Below are positions 56,266 to 64,000 of a DNA stretch of 64,000 bases, one piece after another. The stretch is from Paenibacillus planticolens (GTDB lineage Bacteria; Bacillota; Bacilli; Paenibacillales; NBRC-103111), in contig NZ_WHNZ01000030.1 of assembly GCF_013141725.1 (NCBI RefSeq), forward strand, positions 124,001-188,000, written 5' to 3'. Made by a program: the position numbers and the translations under genes. Every line of letters starts with the position of its first letter. Positions within the stretch are counted from its first letter, which is position 1. The notes beneath the pieces were generated by a model that saw only the letters and a program-made list of their open reading frames with translations, was not told the origin of the DNA and searched no databases.

Positions 56266-57590
56266 CAGAATTCACCTGCTTTCCAAGTTGTTGTTCCCCA
56301 TCCTTCTCCCGTTTCGATCTCACCAGGGGACTGCTGAAGTTGAATGCCCTCTTGCCCGGCGACATAGCCGTCCTCGATGATGATAGAGCATTCCTCGCCA
56401 GTGCTGACGCGTGTGGCAATGGCTTGCAAACCTTCCTGCTCCAGCCATTGGCCAAACTCCGTCAAAGTCTTCAGATCCATCTGCTCGAGCTTGTCGAGGA
56501 GGATAAAGCCGCAATCCGGCTTGAGCTTACGAACGATCGCTGTCGCCACCTTCAACTGATCGGATCCGCTCATGTTGTCCCACTTCTGGCCATGATAGAT
56601 CAGCTCGCCGTCAGCTACGGACAACCCTTCGAGAGGGAGGTTTGCATTCGTCAACAAATCCGTTTTTTGCTGGCGGACGGCATTGATTTCGGCCGTCAGT
56701 TGATCATACTGAACGCGGTAGTCGCTGGCATCCGCCTCGGCTTTGTCCTTGTCCAGATTGGCCCGCACCTTCCGGTTGATTTCATCGATCTGGCGGATGT
56801 TCGACTCAAGTTCCTCTGTCGACTCATCATTAAGATCAAGCACGTCTCTCTGCGACGTTTCCATATCAGCTGTGAGCGCATCAAGTTTGATCTGTGCTTC
56901 AAATAACATAGATTGCAACCTACCAACTTCCTGGATTTGAGCAGCATGCGCTGTCCTGATTTGCAAAGCGCGCTGCCGCAGCCGTTGCTTCTCCCCATTA
57001 CGGGCCAGGATATCCTGCTGCTGTTTGATCAACTCTGACGCGGAAATAGGTTCCTTCGGGGCATCTGGGAAGTACAGTTGCTCCTTCGCAAACTTTGCCT
57101 TCTGGTCTGCGATTTGCCCAATCGTGTGGCGTCGATTATAAATTTCCTGTTCCTTGACTTCGAAATCATGAAGCTGCTGCCCGACTCCGATGATACGCAG
57201 GAGGATGTTGGCCTTCTCCTTATTAGAAGCAAGCATGAACTTCGGAAGGTTGATGGCCAGTTCTTCGACAAAACTGTCCAACAACTGCTGGCCGCCTTTC
57301 TGGCCGTTCGGATCGATGACTTTCAGATCCGAATTTTTCCCCTTCCGCTCTACGATTAAGCCATTAGTTAGCACCAGATGCAGATAGGGCGGCACCGCGG
57401 AGCCTTCCCTTTCAGCTTGGGATGGGCGATATTTGTTACCGCCAAGCGCCCAAGCGATGGAGTCAAGCACGCTGGTCTTGCCTTGTTTGTTGTTACCACC
57501 GACGATCGTCAGGCCGGTGCTGGTCGGCTCGATCTTCACGGCCTTGACGCGCTTGACATTCTCGATTTCCAGCTTTGCAATTTTAATCAT
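56265..57590 (-). CDS. Rad50/SMC-like AAA ATPase
   Basis: 441 residues from the ATG at 57590 (GGGAG 6 bases upstream). N-terminal MIKIAKLEIENVKRVKAVKI and Walker A IVGGNNKQGKTS, a coiled-coil middle (~180-310, QKLRQRALQIRTAHAAQIQEV and DKDKAEADASDYRVQYDQL), then signature-like NMSGSDQLKVATAIV and Walker B GFILLDKLEQMD (Lys replaces the usual Glu). A Rad50-like ATPase of the AAA_23 type, common beside Sak4 and DUF669 in Firmicute phages. The odd Walker B residue may reduce hydrolysis. Confidence 0.8.
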   Translation of the reverse strand: MIKIAKLEIENVKRVKAVKIEPTSTGLTIVGGNNKQGKTSVLDSIAWALGGNKYRPSQAEREGSAVPPYLHLVLTNGLIVERKGKNSDLKVIDPNGQKGGQQLLDSFVEELAINLPKFMLASNKEKANILLRIIGVGQQLHDFEVKEQEIYNRRHTIGQIADQKAKFAKEQLYFPDAPKEPISASELIKQQQDILARNGEKQRLRQRALQIRTAHAAQIQEVGRLQSMLFEAQIKLDALTADMETSQRDVLDLNDESTEELESNIRQIDEINRKVRANLDKDKAEADASDYRVQYDQLTAEINAVRQQKTDLLTNANLPLEGLSVADGELIYHGQKWDNMSGSDQLKVATAIVRKLKPDCGFILLDKLEQMDLKTLTEFGQWLEQEGLQAIATRVSTGEECSIIIEDGYVAGQEGIQLQQSPGEIETGEGWGTTTWKAGEF

Positions 57591-57607
57591 GGTTTTCTCC
57601 CGTCCAT

Positions 57608-57799
57608 TCATTTTTTATTGAAACCTCGTTTTAGAAGTGAATCGATGTTTTCGGACATAGTAATGATGGTTTCCCCATCCGTTGTTCTCAATTTATACCA
57701 ATTTCGGGCGACTCCCCAGGTCTCAACAATATCAGCAGTCTTACCTGATTTCGTTTTGACCTTGTCGCCTTTCAAATAAAATTTTGCCGAAGTGGACAC
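57608..57799 (-). CDS. Small SH3/KOW-like phage protein
   Basis: 63 residues: FYLKGDKVKTKSGKTADIVETWG, WYKLRTTDGETIITMSENI. Strand-rich with the GDKV-KxxxG-TxxIVE pattern of KOW/SH3-type small domains. The GTG start lies only 1-2 bases after AAGGAG, so the true start may be further down. No known function. Confidence 0.5.
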   Translation of the reverse strand: MSTSAKFYLKGDKVKTKSGKTADIVETWGVARNWYKLRTTDGETIITMSENIDSLLKRGFNKK

Positions 57800-57858
57800 C
57801 TCCTTAGAACGTTAACGGCCCACTTTCCTGTTTCACTAAAAAAAGCTTTGTGATAGAA

Positions 57859-57978
57859 TTAAAATATTCGTAATGATTTAAGCTTTGAAATGAGTCGGCC
57901 CGCCAGCCGGCTTTTTTCGTTTTTGTAAAACTCAATGCGTTCTTCCGGGGAAAGATACTGTAACACTTTTATTTTCAA
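57859..57978 (-). CDS. 39-residue basic phage microprotein
   Basis: TTG at 57978, which overlaps the stop of the 31-residue gene as TTGA, with AAGGGTG 8 bases upstream. Encodes KIKVLQYLSPEERIEFYKNE then KSRLAGRLISKLKSLRIF: amphipathic basic helix. The apparent + strand hairpin and T-run at 57890..57918 lies inside this gene and can be explained by its codons. Confidence 0.45.
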   Translation of the reverse strand: MKIKVLQYLSPEERIEFYKNEKSRLAGRLISKLKSLRIF

Positions 57979-58070
57979 GAGAAATCACCCTTGTAACAGC
58001 AATATGCGAACATTCCTATAACTCCAACAAACAGCATTCCGCCAAGAACGTTCCAAGCTACACTATCCAC
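57975..58070 (-). CDS. 31-residue single-span microprotein
   Basis: GTG at 58070, overlapping the stop of the preceding gene. Encodes VAWNVLGGMLFVGVIGMFAY plus CCYKGDFS: one membrane span and two adjacent Cys. Start site is supported mainly by tight coupling of both ends; ribosome site is weak. Confidence 0.4.
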   Translation of the reverse strand: MDSVAWNVLGGMLFVGVIGMFAYCCYKGDFS

Positions 58071-58254
58071 GAGCGTAACCAGCAAGTGCTTCGACCCCTT
58101 CCCTTACATCAGTTGAGAGCGAGAAGCTTCCACCGACTACTTTACTGCAGGCTGCATCGGCTCCGATCGTGGCTGCCTCCGCGTAAATCTGCTGCATTTC
58201 CTCAACGTCTTTAAGCTGAGCTTGTTTTAGTCTCGATTGCAATGAAGAAGACAT
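58063..58254 (-). CDS. Small hypothetical phage protein
   Basis: 63 residues from the ATG at 58254 (GGAGCTGGTG upstream). SSSLQSRLKQAQLKDVEEMQQIYAEA by landmarks, then a GADAACSKVVGGSFSLSTDVREGVEALAGY tail (cited in parts). Helical. Coupled to the 31-residue gene by overlap. No family recognised. Confidence 0.5.
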   Translation of the reverse strand: MSSSLQSRLKQAQLKDVEEMQQIYAEAATIGADAACSKVVGGSFSLSTDVREGVEALAGYARG

Positions 58255-58273
58255 TTTCACCAGCTCCTCCCTC

Positions 58274-58495
58274 TCAATAAATCGCTAATCCGTAATGCTC
58301 CAATATGTATTGCTCGATTAGAAGCATTTTAGCGGGCATCATCTGGTAGCGTTGCAGCTCCTTTGCTGCGCGTGCTTTACCTTTTTCCGTAAGAAAGTAC
58401 CTGCCGTTTTCGACGGATAAAAGCTCATCCTCAATTAGTTGCTTACGGCACGCCTCCGTAAATTGCTCTTTAGAAACTTCTTCAGTTACGTCCAT
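58274..58495 (-). CDS. Winged-helix-like small phage protein
   Basis: 73 residues: EEVSKEQFTEACRKQLIED, ENGRYFLTEKGKARAAKELQ, LIEQYILEHYGLAIY. The ENGRYFLTEKGKA strand-turn resembles the wing of winged-helix proteins. GGAGGGAGG lies ahead of the ATG. Likely a small DNA-binding protein of the early operon. Confidence 0.55.
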   Translation of the reverse strand: MDVTEEVSKEQFTEACRKQLIEDELLSVENGRYFLTEKGKARAAKELQRYQMMPAKMLLIEQYILEHYGLAIY

Positions 58496-58586
58496 CTCGT
58501 TGTCTCACCTCCCTCCAGTAAACTTCGATGAACCATATGATTTCAGTAACCCAAATCCCGATTACTACCTCTACAAGGATTCTCAC
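58482..58586 (-). CDS. Possible 34-residue membrane microprotein
   Basis: GTG at 58586 (GCGGGAG 3 bases upstream, close). RILVEVVIGIWVTEIIWFIE is one hydrophobic span with acidic residues, then VYWREVRQRDGRN. Overlaps the next gene's start by 14 bases. Plausible but unproven. Confidence 0.3.
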   Translation of the reverse strand: MRILVEVVIGIWVTEIIWFIEVYWREVRQRDGRN

Positions 58587-58667
58587 AATCTCCCGCTCTT
58601 TCTATGAAACTATTGCTAGATTCATATAAAATTTTCAGGCAAAGGAAAAGTAGGCTATTCGCCCGAG

Positions 58668-58937
58668 TTACTTTGATTGCTCACGAAGCCAGAGTTCTAA
58701 AAAGTCTCTAGTCTCCTTTACTGGGAAATACCACTTACTCCCGACCTTGCGCTTAATAAACCGCGGATCGTAAAAAAATGCTTCCTGGATTGTGTTCCAG
58801 CTCATGCAGGTTCGCTTTTTTAGCTCTGCAGTGTCCCAGAAGATGTATTCCGAGTCTATCTTTTTAATCAACTCGTTAATCTTTTCGAGACAAAGCTTCC
58901 TTACTTCGTCCTCATCCAGCTTAACGCTAGCTAGCAT
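58668..58937 (-). CDS. DUF771-family phage protein
   Basis: 89 residues from the ATG at 58937 (CAGGGG 6 bases ahead; the frame reaches 58967). FWDTAELKKRTCMSWNTIQEAFFYDPRFIKRKVG then KWYFPVKETRDFLELWL, cited by landmarks, is the DUF771 pattern: an excisionase-like winged-helix domain. First gene of the leftward early operon after the Cro-like gene. May act as excisionase or early regulator. Confidence 0.8.
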   Translation of the reverse strand: MLASVKLDEDEVRKLCLEKINELIKKIDSEYIFWDTAELKKRTCMSWNTIQEAFFYDPRFIKRKVGSKWYFPVKETRDFLELWLREQSK

Positions 58938-58970
58938 AGGAAGCCCCTGCCCCCTTTCTTCACTCAAATT

Positions 58971-59077
58971 GATAATTAAATTATCAAATGCAACAAAAAA
59001 AATTGTCGATGTATATTATATGCTGTTGACGATAATAATATTATCAAATATAATAAATAATAGATAATTAAATTATC
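58971..59077. promoter_or_regulatory. Three 15-bp operators upstream of the early operon
   Basis: GATAATTAAATTATC (58971..58985), GATAATAATATTATC (59031..59045) and GATAATTAAATTATC (59063..59077), each a perfect or near-perfect palindrome with a single central base. A minus-strand TATAAT lies at 59015..59020 between the first two. Sites 2 and 3 are 32 bp apart. Confidence 0.8.
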
Positions 59078-59321
59078 GCTTTTGACACACTGCGGCCTTG
59101 CCTGTTTCGAAATAATCAGGAAACAATTTTTCAACGGGTTCACAAAAATACTTTGATAACTTGAACATCAAATCCCTGCCAGGAGTAAAGGTTCCGTTCT
59201 CAATCATTCGAAGGTAGACCGTTGAAATATTATTCTCAGAAGCAACTTTGGCTTGTGTTCCTACTTTTTTACGACACGTAGAAAAGTAAAAACGCTTATT
59301 AGTTGGTGTTTTCACAGCCAT
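59073..59321 (-). CDS. Cro-like HTH regulator
   Basis: 82 residues from the ATG at 59321 (GGAGGTGA 8 bases upstream; the frame reaches 59333). Xre-type HTH: GTQAKVASENNISTVYLRMIENGTFTPGRDLMFKLSKYFCEPVEKLF, cited by landmarks (helix 2 TQAKVASENN, recognition helix STVYLRMIEN). It diverges from the CI-like gene; operators lie on both sides of it. Its 3' end overlaps the third operator. Confidence 0.82.
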   Translation of the reverse strand: MAVKTPTNKRFYFSTCRKKVGTQAKVASENNISTVYLRMIENGTFTPGRDLMFKLSKYFCEPVEKLFPDYFETGKAAVCQKR

Positions 59322-59360
59322 TATCTTGCTCACCTCCTCGTCTTACTTCTGATTATATTT

Positions 59361-59405
59361 GATAATTTAATTATCGTCAATCCCAATTTTGATAATTTAT
59401 TTATC
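59361..59405. promoter_or_regulatory. Two 15-bp operators between Cro-like and CI-like genes
   Basis: GATAATTTAATTATC (59361..59375) and GATAATTTATTTATC (59391..59405), 30 bp apart (about three helical turns). They match the three sites left of the Cro-like gene with the consensus GATAATTWAATTATC. A typical genetic-switch array. Confidence 0.82.
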
Positions 59406-59430
59406 ATTATCATCCGGAGGTTTATTAATT

Positions 59431-59856
59431 ATGAAACTAGGAAGCAAACTAACTGATCTTAGAAACAAGAAACATCTCACTCAGGATCAAATGGCCGAGA
59501 TTTTAGGCGTCAAACGAGCGCGCTACAACTCTTGGGAGAATGAAATAGCTAAACCAGACATCGAAATGCTCAAGAAAATAGCTGAGTACCACAAAATAAA
59601 AACGGATGATTTATTAGATGTACAGCAAAACAACAATAAAAACGAAATAGAAATACCTGCCTGGGCTACATCCAAAGATATTAGAGATTTCAAAAAAATG
59701 CTTGAAGAAGACGGTGAAGTCATGTTCGATGGAGTCCCTATGAGTGAGACAGATCGTCAAAGGGTAATGGATGTATTAACCGGGCTTTTCTGGGAAGCAA
59801 AACAAATGAACAAACGCAGCAAGAAGACTAACACCACGGACGATGCCAAAAATTAA
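59431..59856 (+). CDS. CI-like repressor
   Basis: 141 residues from the ATG at 59431 (GGAGG 12 bases upstream). Residues 1-62 are an Xre HTH: KLTDLRNKKHLTQDQMAEILGVKRARYNSWENEIAKPDIEML by landmarks (helix 2 TQDQMAEILG, recognition KRARYNSWEN). A linker and a short acidic C-terminal domain (IPAWATSKDIRDFKKMLEEDG, VPMSETDRQRVMDVLTGLF) follow. No Ser-Lys autoprotease, so it must be inactivated by the adjacent ImmA-like peptidase rather than by RecA. Confidence 0.87.
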   Translation: MKLGSKLTDLRNKKHLTQDQMAEILGVKRARYNSWENEIAKPDIEMLKKIAEYHKIKTDDLLDVQQNNNKNEIEIPAWATSKDIRDFKKMLEEDGEVMFDGVPMSETDRQRVMDVLTGLFWEAKQMNKRSKKTNTTDDAKN

Positions 59857-59879
59857 AATATTTTGAGCTAGGTGATGCC

Positions 59880-60290
59880 ATGGATAAGACCTTAAAAAAA
59901 TTAATTCGGCAATTTAAAACGACCGATCCTTTTATTATTTCAGTAGGCCTGGGAATTAACATTCGATATGCTGATCTCGGAGATCAAACACGCGGCATCT
60001 ACTATAGAAAGCTCCGTAGACGATTTATTGTTATCCATGAAAATCTCGACGAATATTGGCAGCGTTTCGTATGCGCACATGAACTTGGCCATGATCGTCT
60101 ACATCCCGGAGTAAGTCGATTCTGGCTAGATGAGCAATCTTTCTACAACGTCGGTAAATTTGAACGACAAGCCAATCGATTTGCAGTTCGATTGTTAACT
60201 GCAGACGATCCTATAAAAGCAGACGAAACTGTCGAAGAACTATTTAAACGCCAAGGCGTTCCAATAGAATTACAGCAGTTTTATTACTAA
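59880..60290 (+). CDS. ImmA/IrrE-family metallopeptidase
   Basis: 136 residues. Catalytic motif CAHELGHDRLHPG (HELGH at 67-71) and the third zinc residue region FERQANRFAVRLL. Members cleave the phage repressor on induction (ImmA of ICEBs1). Lies directly downstream of the CI-like gene, with its start 24 bases after it. No HTH. Supports a CI/ImmA switch. Confidence 0.9.
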   Translation: MDKTLKKLIRQFKTTDPFIISVGLGINIRYADLGDQTRGIYYRKLRRRFIVIHENLDEYWQRFVCAHELGHDRLHPGVSRFWLDEQSFYNVGKFERQANRFAVRLLTADDPIKADETVEELFKRQGVPIELQQFYY

Positions 60291-60372
60291 AACTTGAGGT
60301 TTTTCGCCGCAAGGCGATTTCCTATACCCTTTTACACGAACATACATTCTCAAAAGGAGGAGTGAGACAGTA

Positions 60373-61527
60373 ATGGCGTTCTACCGTAAACGCGGAACAA
60401 AGTGGGAGTATAGAATCAGCTATACTGACCGTCAAACAGGTAAGAGTAAAGAGACTACGAAAGGAGGCTTTAAAACAAAGAAAGAGGCTCAGATTGCAGC
60501 AGCTGAGGCAGAGTCAAAAATTAACTATTTCGGCTTTGCGGAAAATGGGAACGAGACAGTAGAAAATTACTTCAAGGATTGGCTAGAGATATATAAAAAA
60601 CCAAATGTTAAACCGATTACTTACACGGTCCAGGAGAGAAATGTTCGGCTTAATATTCTGCCGCGGTGGGGCAATTACCGTCTAAAGGATTTAACTCGAT
60701 CAGAATATCAGAAGTGGATTAACGAACTTCGGGGGCATTATAGCGAAGGGACCGCGCGTAGAATCCATAGTATCATGAGCAGTGCCATGCACGACGCTGT
60801 CCATGAGTTTATGATTATGCGAGAAAACCCAATCCAAAGAGTTAAAATACCTAAAGAGATCAACAAGGTAGATAAGGTTAGCTTTTTCACTCGAGAACAA
60901 CTGGGAAAATTCTTAACAGCATCTAATACGCCAGTTAAGAACGCGAAATATCAAGCCTCCATCCAGTATTATGCTCTGTTCACATTATTGGCTCGGACAG
61001 GGATCAGGATTGGAGAAGCGCTGGCTCTCACCTGGGATGATATTGATTTCACTAACAAAACAATTCATATTGAAAAGACATTGGTTTACCCGCTAAACTC
61101 AACTCCTTACATTTCGACACCTAAGTCGAAAAAGAGTGACAGAGTGATCAAATTAGATGAAGCTACGTTAGCTCTGTTAAAGAGGCATCGTATTAATCAA
61201 AAGGAAGTTGTTTTACAATACAAGAACTATAAACCCTCGACTGAAAATGTAATGTTCCACCAACATGATGGCCGTTGGCTTCGAACAAATGTTGTAAGAG
61301 AATTCTTTAAAGAAGTCTGCAAACGGGCAGCTGTTCCAATCCTCTCTCCACATGCATTACGGCATACCCACGCTGTCCATCTTTTAGAAGCTGGTGCAAA
61401 TATAAAATACGTGTCCGAGCGACTAGGACACGCAAGCGTGAAAGTCACAGCGGACACGTATTTACACGTTACCAAGAAGATTGAAGATGATGCATTGGAT
61501 CTATACGCCCAATACATTCAAAAATAA
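60373..61527 (+). CDS. int: Tyrosine integrase
   Basis: 384 residues. N-terminal AP2-like arm-binding domain (FYRKRGTKWEYRISYTDRQTGKSKETTKGGF by landmarks), SAM-like core-binding domain (VENYFKDWLEIYKKPNVKPITY), and catalytic domain with Arg212 (ARTGIRIGEAL), His327/Arg330 (HALRHTH), His353 (RLGHASV) and nucleophile Tyr363 (ADTYLHV). All catalytic residues present. AAAGGAGGA lies ahead of the ATG. The att core lies 75 bases downstream. Confidence 0.95.
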   Translation: MAFYRKRGTKWEYRISYTDRQTGKSKETTKGGFKTKKEAQIAAAEAESKINYFGFAENGNETVENYFKDWLEIYKKPNVKPITYTVQERNVRLNILPRWGNYRLKDLTRSEYQKWINELRGHYSEGTARRIHSIMSSAMHDAVHEFMIMRENPIQRVKIPKEINKVDKVSFFTREQLGKFLTASNTPVKNAKYQASIQYYALFTLLARTGIRIGEALALTWDDIDFTNKTIHIEKTLVYPLNSTPYISTPKSKKSDRVIKLDEATLALLKRHRINQKEVVLQYKNYKPSTENVMFHQHDGRWLRTNVVREFFKEVCKRAAVPILSPHALRHTHAVHLLEAGANIKYVSERLGHASVKVTADTYLHVTKKIEDDALDLYAQYIQK

Positions 61528-61531
61528 AAAC

Positions 61532-61550
61532 CGGACAAAAAACGGACAAA
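61532..61550 (+). repeat. 19-bp arm-type direct repeat, right copy
   Basis: CGGACAAAAAACGGACAAA, identical to 9575..9593 in sequence and orientation. It begins 5 bases after the integrase stop and is 52 bases from the core, against 106 bases at the left end. Confidence 0.8.
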
Positions 61551-61588
61551 CACTTTTTTCGAAGCCGGAAACCCTTGTGCAGCAAGGA

Positions 61589-62986
61589 TTATCCAATACT
61601 TCCTTCCATCTCGAACTTGATAAGACGGTTCATTTCTACGGCATATTCCATTGGAAGCTCTTTAGTGAATGGCTCAATGAAGCCCATTACGATCATTTGA
61701 GTCGCTTCAGCTTCAGTTAAACCGCGGCTCATGAGGTAGAACAATTGATCCTCAGACACTTTGGATACCGTTGCTTCATGCTCAAGCGTAATGTTGTCGT
61801 TCATGATCTCATTGTAAGGAATTGTATCGGATGTTGACTCGTTATCAAGAATCAACGTATCGCATTTAATATTTGCTTTGGAACCTTGGGAGTTGCGTCC
61901 GAAGGAAGCCAGACCGCGGTAGGTTACTTTACCGCCGTGTTTGGAGATCGACTTGGACACAATCGTTGATGTTGTATCCGGAGCCAGATGCGTCATTTTC
62001 GCGCCTGCATCCTGGTGCTGACCTTTGCCGGCTACAGCGATGGAAAGAACCATCCCTTTAGCGCCGCGGCCTTTCAGCACAACCGCTGGATACTTCATTG
62101 TCAGCTTGGAACCGATGTTGCCATCGACCCACTCCATTGTAGCTCCTTCTTCTGCAACCGCACGTTTCGTAACGAGGTTGTAGATGTTCGGTGCCCAGTT
62201 TTGGATCGTTGTGTAACGAGCACGGGAGTTTTTGAGACATACAATTTCAACAACCGCACTGTGAAGGGAGTTCGTGCTGTAGATAGGAGCTGTACAGCCC
62301 TCTACATAGTGCACGAAGCTTTCTTCGTCCGTGATGATCAACGTACGCTCGAATTGACCCATGTTCTCGGAGTTGATACGGAAGTAAGCCTGCAATGGAA
62401 CTTCACATTTAACGCCTTTTGGTACGTAGATGAAGGAACCGCCGGACCATACAGCACTGTTCAGCGCAGCGAATTTGTTATCGCTTGGCGGAATAATGGT
62501 ACCGAAGTATTTTCTGAACAGCTCAGGGTGTTCACGAAGAGCCGTATCCGTATCTGTGAAGATAACGCCTTGATCTTCGAGTTCTTTTTGCATGCTGTGG
62601 TAAACAACTTCGGATTCATACTGTGCGGATACACCTGCGAGGAATTTTTGCTCCGCCTCCGGGATACCCAATTTGTCAAACGTTTCTTTAATTTCTGTCG
62701 GCACTTCTTCCCACGTTTTCCCTTGTTTCTCGGACGGTTTCACGTAGTACTGAATGTCGTTAAAATCAAGATCGTCCATGTTGCCGCCCCAACGCGGCAT
62801 CGGCATTTTGAAGAACTGCTCCAGGGATTTCAGACGAAACTCCAACATCCACTCTGGCTCGCCTTTCATTCTGGAGATTTCTTCAACGATTTCACGAGTT
62901 AAGCCTTTTCCCGATTGGAAAATCGATTTATGCTCATCTCGGAAACCATATTTATAATCTTCGAGATCTGGCATTTGTTTTGCCAT
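61589..62986 (-). CDS. sufB: SufB, Fe-S cluster assembly scaffold protein
   Basis: 465 residues. [33 protein letters not shown] and the core block [27 protein letters not shown] (cited by landmarks; conserved 'SKSISK') with the conserved cysteine in [13 protein letters not shown] are the SufB hallmarks. The last nine residues KFEMEGSIG overlap the att core. The 3' end is phage-supplied but restores the same amino acids, so the gene should still work. AAGGAGGA lies ahead of the ATG. In the SUF system it forms the SufBCD scaffold that assembles iron-sulfur clusters. Confidence 0.96.
   Translation of the reverse strand: MAKQMPDLEDYKYGFRDEHKSIFQSGKGLTREIVEEISRMKGEPEWMLEFRLKSLEQFFKMPMPRWGGNMDDLDFNDIQYYVKPSEKQGKTWEEVPTEIKETFDKLGIPEAEQKFLAGVSAQYESEVVYHSMQKELEDQGVIFTDTDTALREHPELFRKYFGTIIPPSDNKFAALNSAVWSGGSFIYVPKGVKCEVPLQAYFRINSENMGQFERTLIITDEESFVHYVEGCTAPIYSTNSLHSAVVEIVCLKNSRARYTTIQNWAPNIYNLVTKRAVAEEGATMEWVDGNIGSKLTMKYPAVVLKGRGAKGMVLSIAVAGKGQHQDAGAKMTHLAPDTTSTIVSKSISKHGGKVTYRGLASFGRNSQGSKANIKCDTLILDNESTSDTIPYNEIMNDNITLEHEATVSKVSEDQLFYLMSRGLTEAEATQMIVMGFIEPFTKELPMEYAVEMNRLIKFEMEGSIG
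61602..61621 (+). repeat. Right attachment core, 20 bp (attR)
   Basis: CCTTCCATCTCGAACTTGAT, identical to 9450..9469, lying inside the last codons of sufB. To its left, phage DNA supplies the final codons gga agt att gga and the stop. Confidence 0.92.
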
Positions 62987-63052
62987 GGTTAATTCCTCCT
63001 TAGCGTTTTTGTAATACTACTTACTACCGTGTTCTATGCAATCGCGTATGCG

Positions 63053-64000
<948 letters not shown>

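Larger units (their letters stand above)
9450..61621. mobile_element. Complete contractile-tailed prophage integrated in sufB
   Basis: About 52.2 kb bounded by the 20-bp core repeats. It contains integrase, repressor and operators, replication and recombination genes, late regulator, TerS/TerL, Mu-like head genes, PBSX-like contractile tail genes, fibres, holin and endolysin. All these reading frames are open, so it looks intact and inducible. Accessory cargo: TIR protein, toxSAS pair, acyltransferase, secreted peptide and the ATPase/ParM cassette. Confidence 0.93.

Noticed and set aside
57890..57918. GTCGGC...GCCGGC hairpin with T-run on + strand, looks like a terminator
   Set aside because: No + strand transcript or gene ends here, and the sequence is explained as coding for the 39-aa gene on the minus strand.
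61988..62902. 304-residue + strand frame inside sufB
   Set aside because: Mirror of the highly conserved sufB coding strand; no ribosome site and no domain sense.

Overview
The window looks like a chromosome segment of a Paenibacillus-like Firmicute (strong AGGAGG-type ribosome binding sites, frequent GTG and TTG starts, a SufS-SufU-SufB iron-sulfur operon, a YunD-like phosphatase) carrying one complete prophage of about 52 kb (9450..61621). I found no tRNA, rRNA or CRISPR array.

Left chromosomal flank (1..9449): a metallophosphatase and a molybdopterin-binding-like protein; a molybdenum-cofactor pair (MoaD-MoaE fusion, MoeB/ThiF-type E1); an HD-GYP phosphodiesterase; a five-gene envelope operon (73-aa protein, Ser-rich secreted protein, glutathionylspermidine-synthase-like ATP-grasp enzyme, single-span membrane protein, DUF350 membrane protein); an NlpC/P60 lipoprotein; a GAVAIG-repeat protein; and a PH-domain protein ending at a bidirectional-looking terminator.

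Prophage ends: integration was into the 3' end of sufB. A 20-bp identical core lies at both junctions (9450..9469 and 61602..61621). The phage-side copy restores the last sufB codons with synonymous changes, and the displaced host 3' end is stranded 52 kb away at 9437..9469.

Prophage body, read from the integrase end: integrase, ImmA-like peptidase and CI-like repressor on + (59431..61527), with five 15-bp operators; leftward early genes (DUF771, Cro-like, microproteins, Rad50-like ATPase, Sak4-like AAA, DUF669, DEAD helicase, DUF3310, PriCT-2/RepA-like primase-helicase, RusA, sigma-like late regulator); TerS and TerL; a TIR-domain gene inserted before the portal; a Mu-like head module; a PBSX-like contractile tail module with a programmed -1 frameshift; tail fibres and carbohydrate-binding proteins; an acyltransferase moron; holin and endolysin.

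Beyond the lysis genes lies an accessory zone (about 9.6..19.6 kb): a toxSAS-like RelA/SpoT toxin with a coupled candidate antitoxin between two terminators; an SOS-box gene; and a leftward cassette of RHH protein, 27-aa membrane peptide, two-span membrane protein, M23 peptidase with C-terminal membrane spans, a 962-residue VirB4/VirD4-like ATPase, a 15-bp inverted repeat, ParM-like actin and ParR-like protein. This cassette is the best candidate for an undescribed system. The toxSAS pair, the TIR gene and a 42-residue secreted peptide (51527..51655) follow.

All functional calls come from motif and context recognition by eye; no database search was run.
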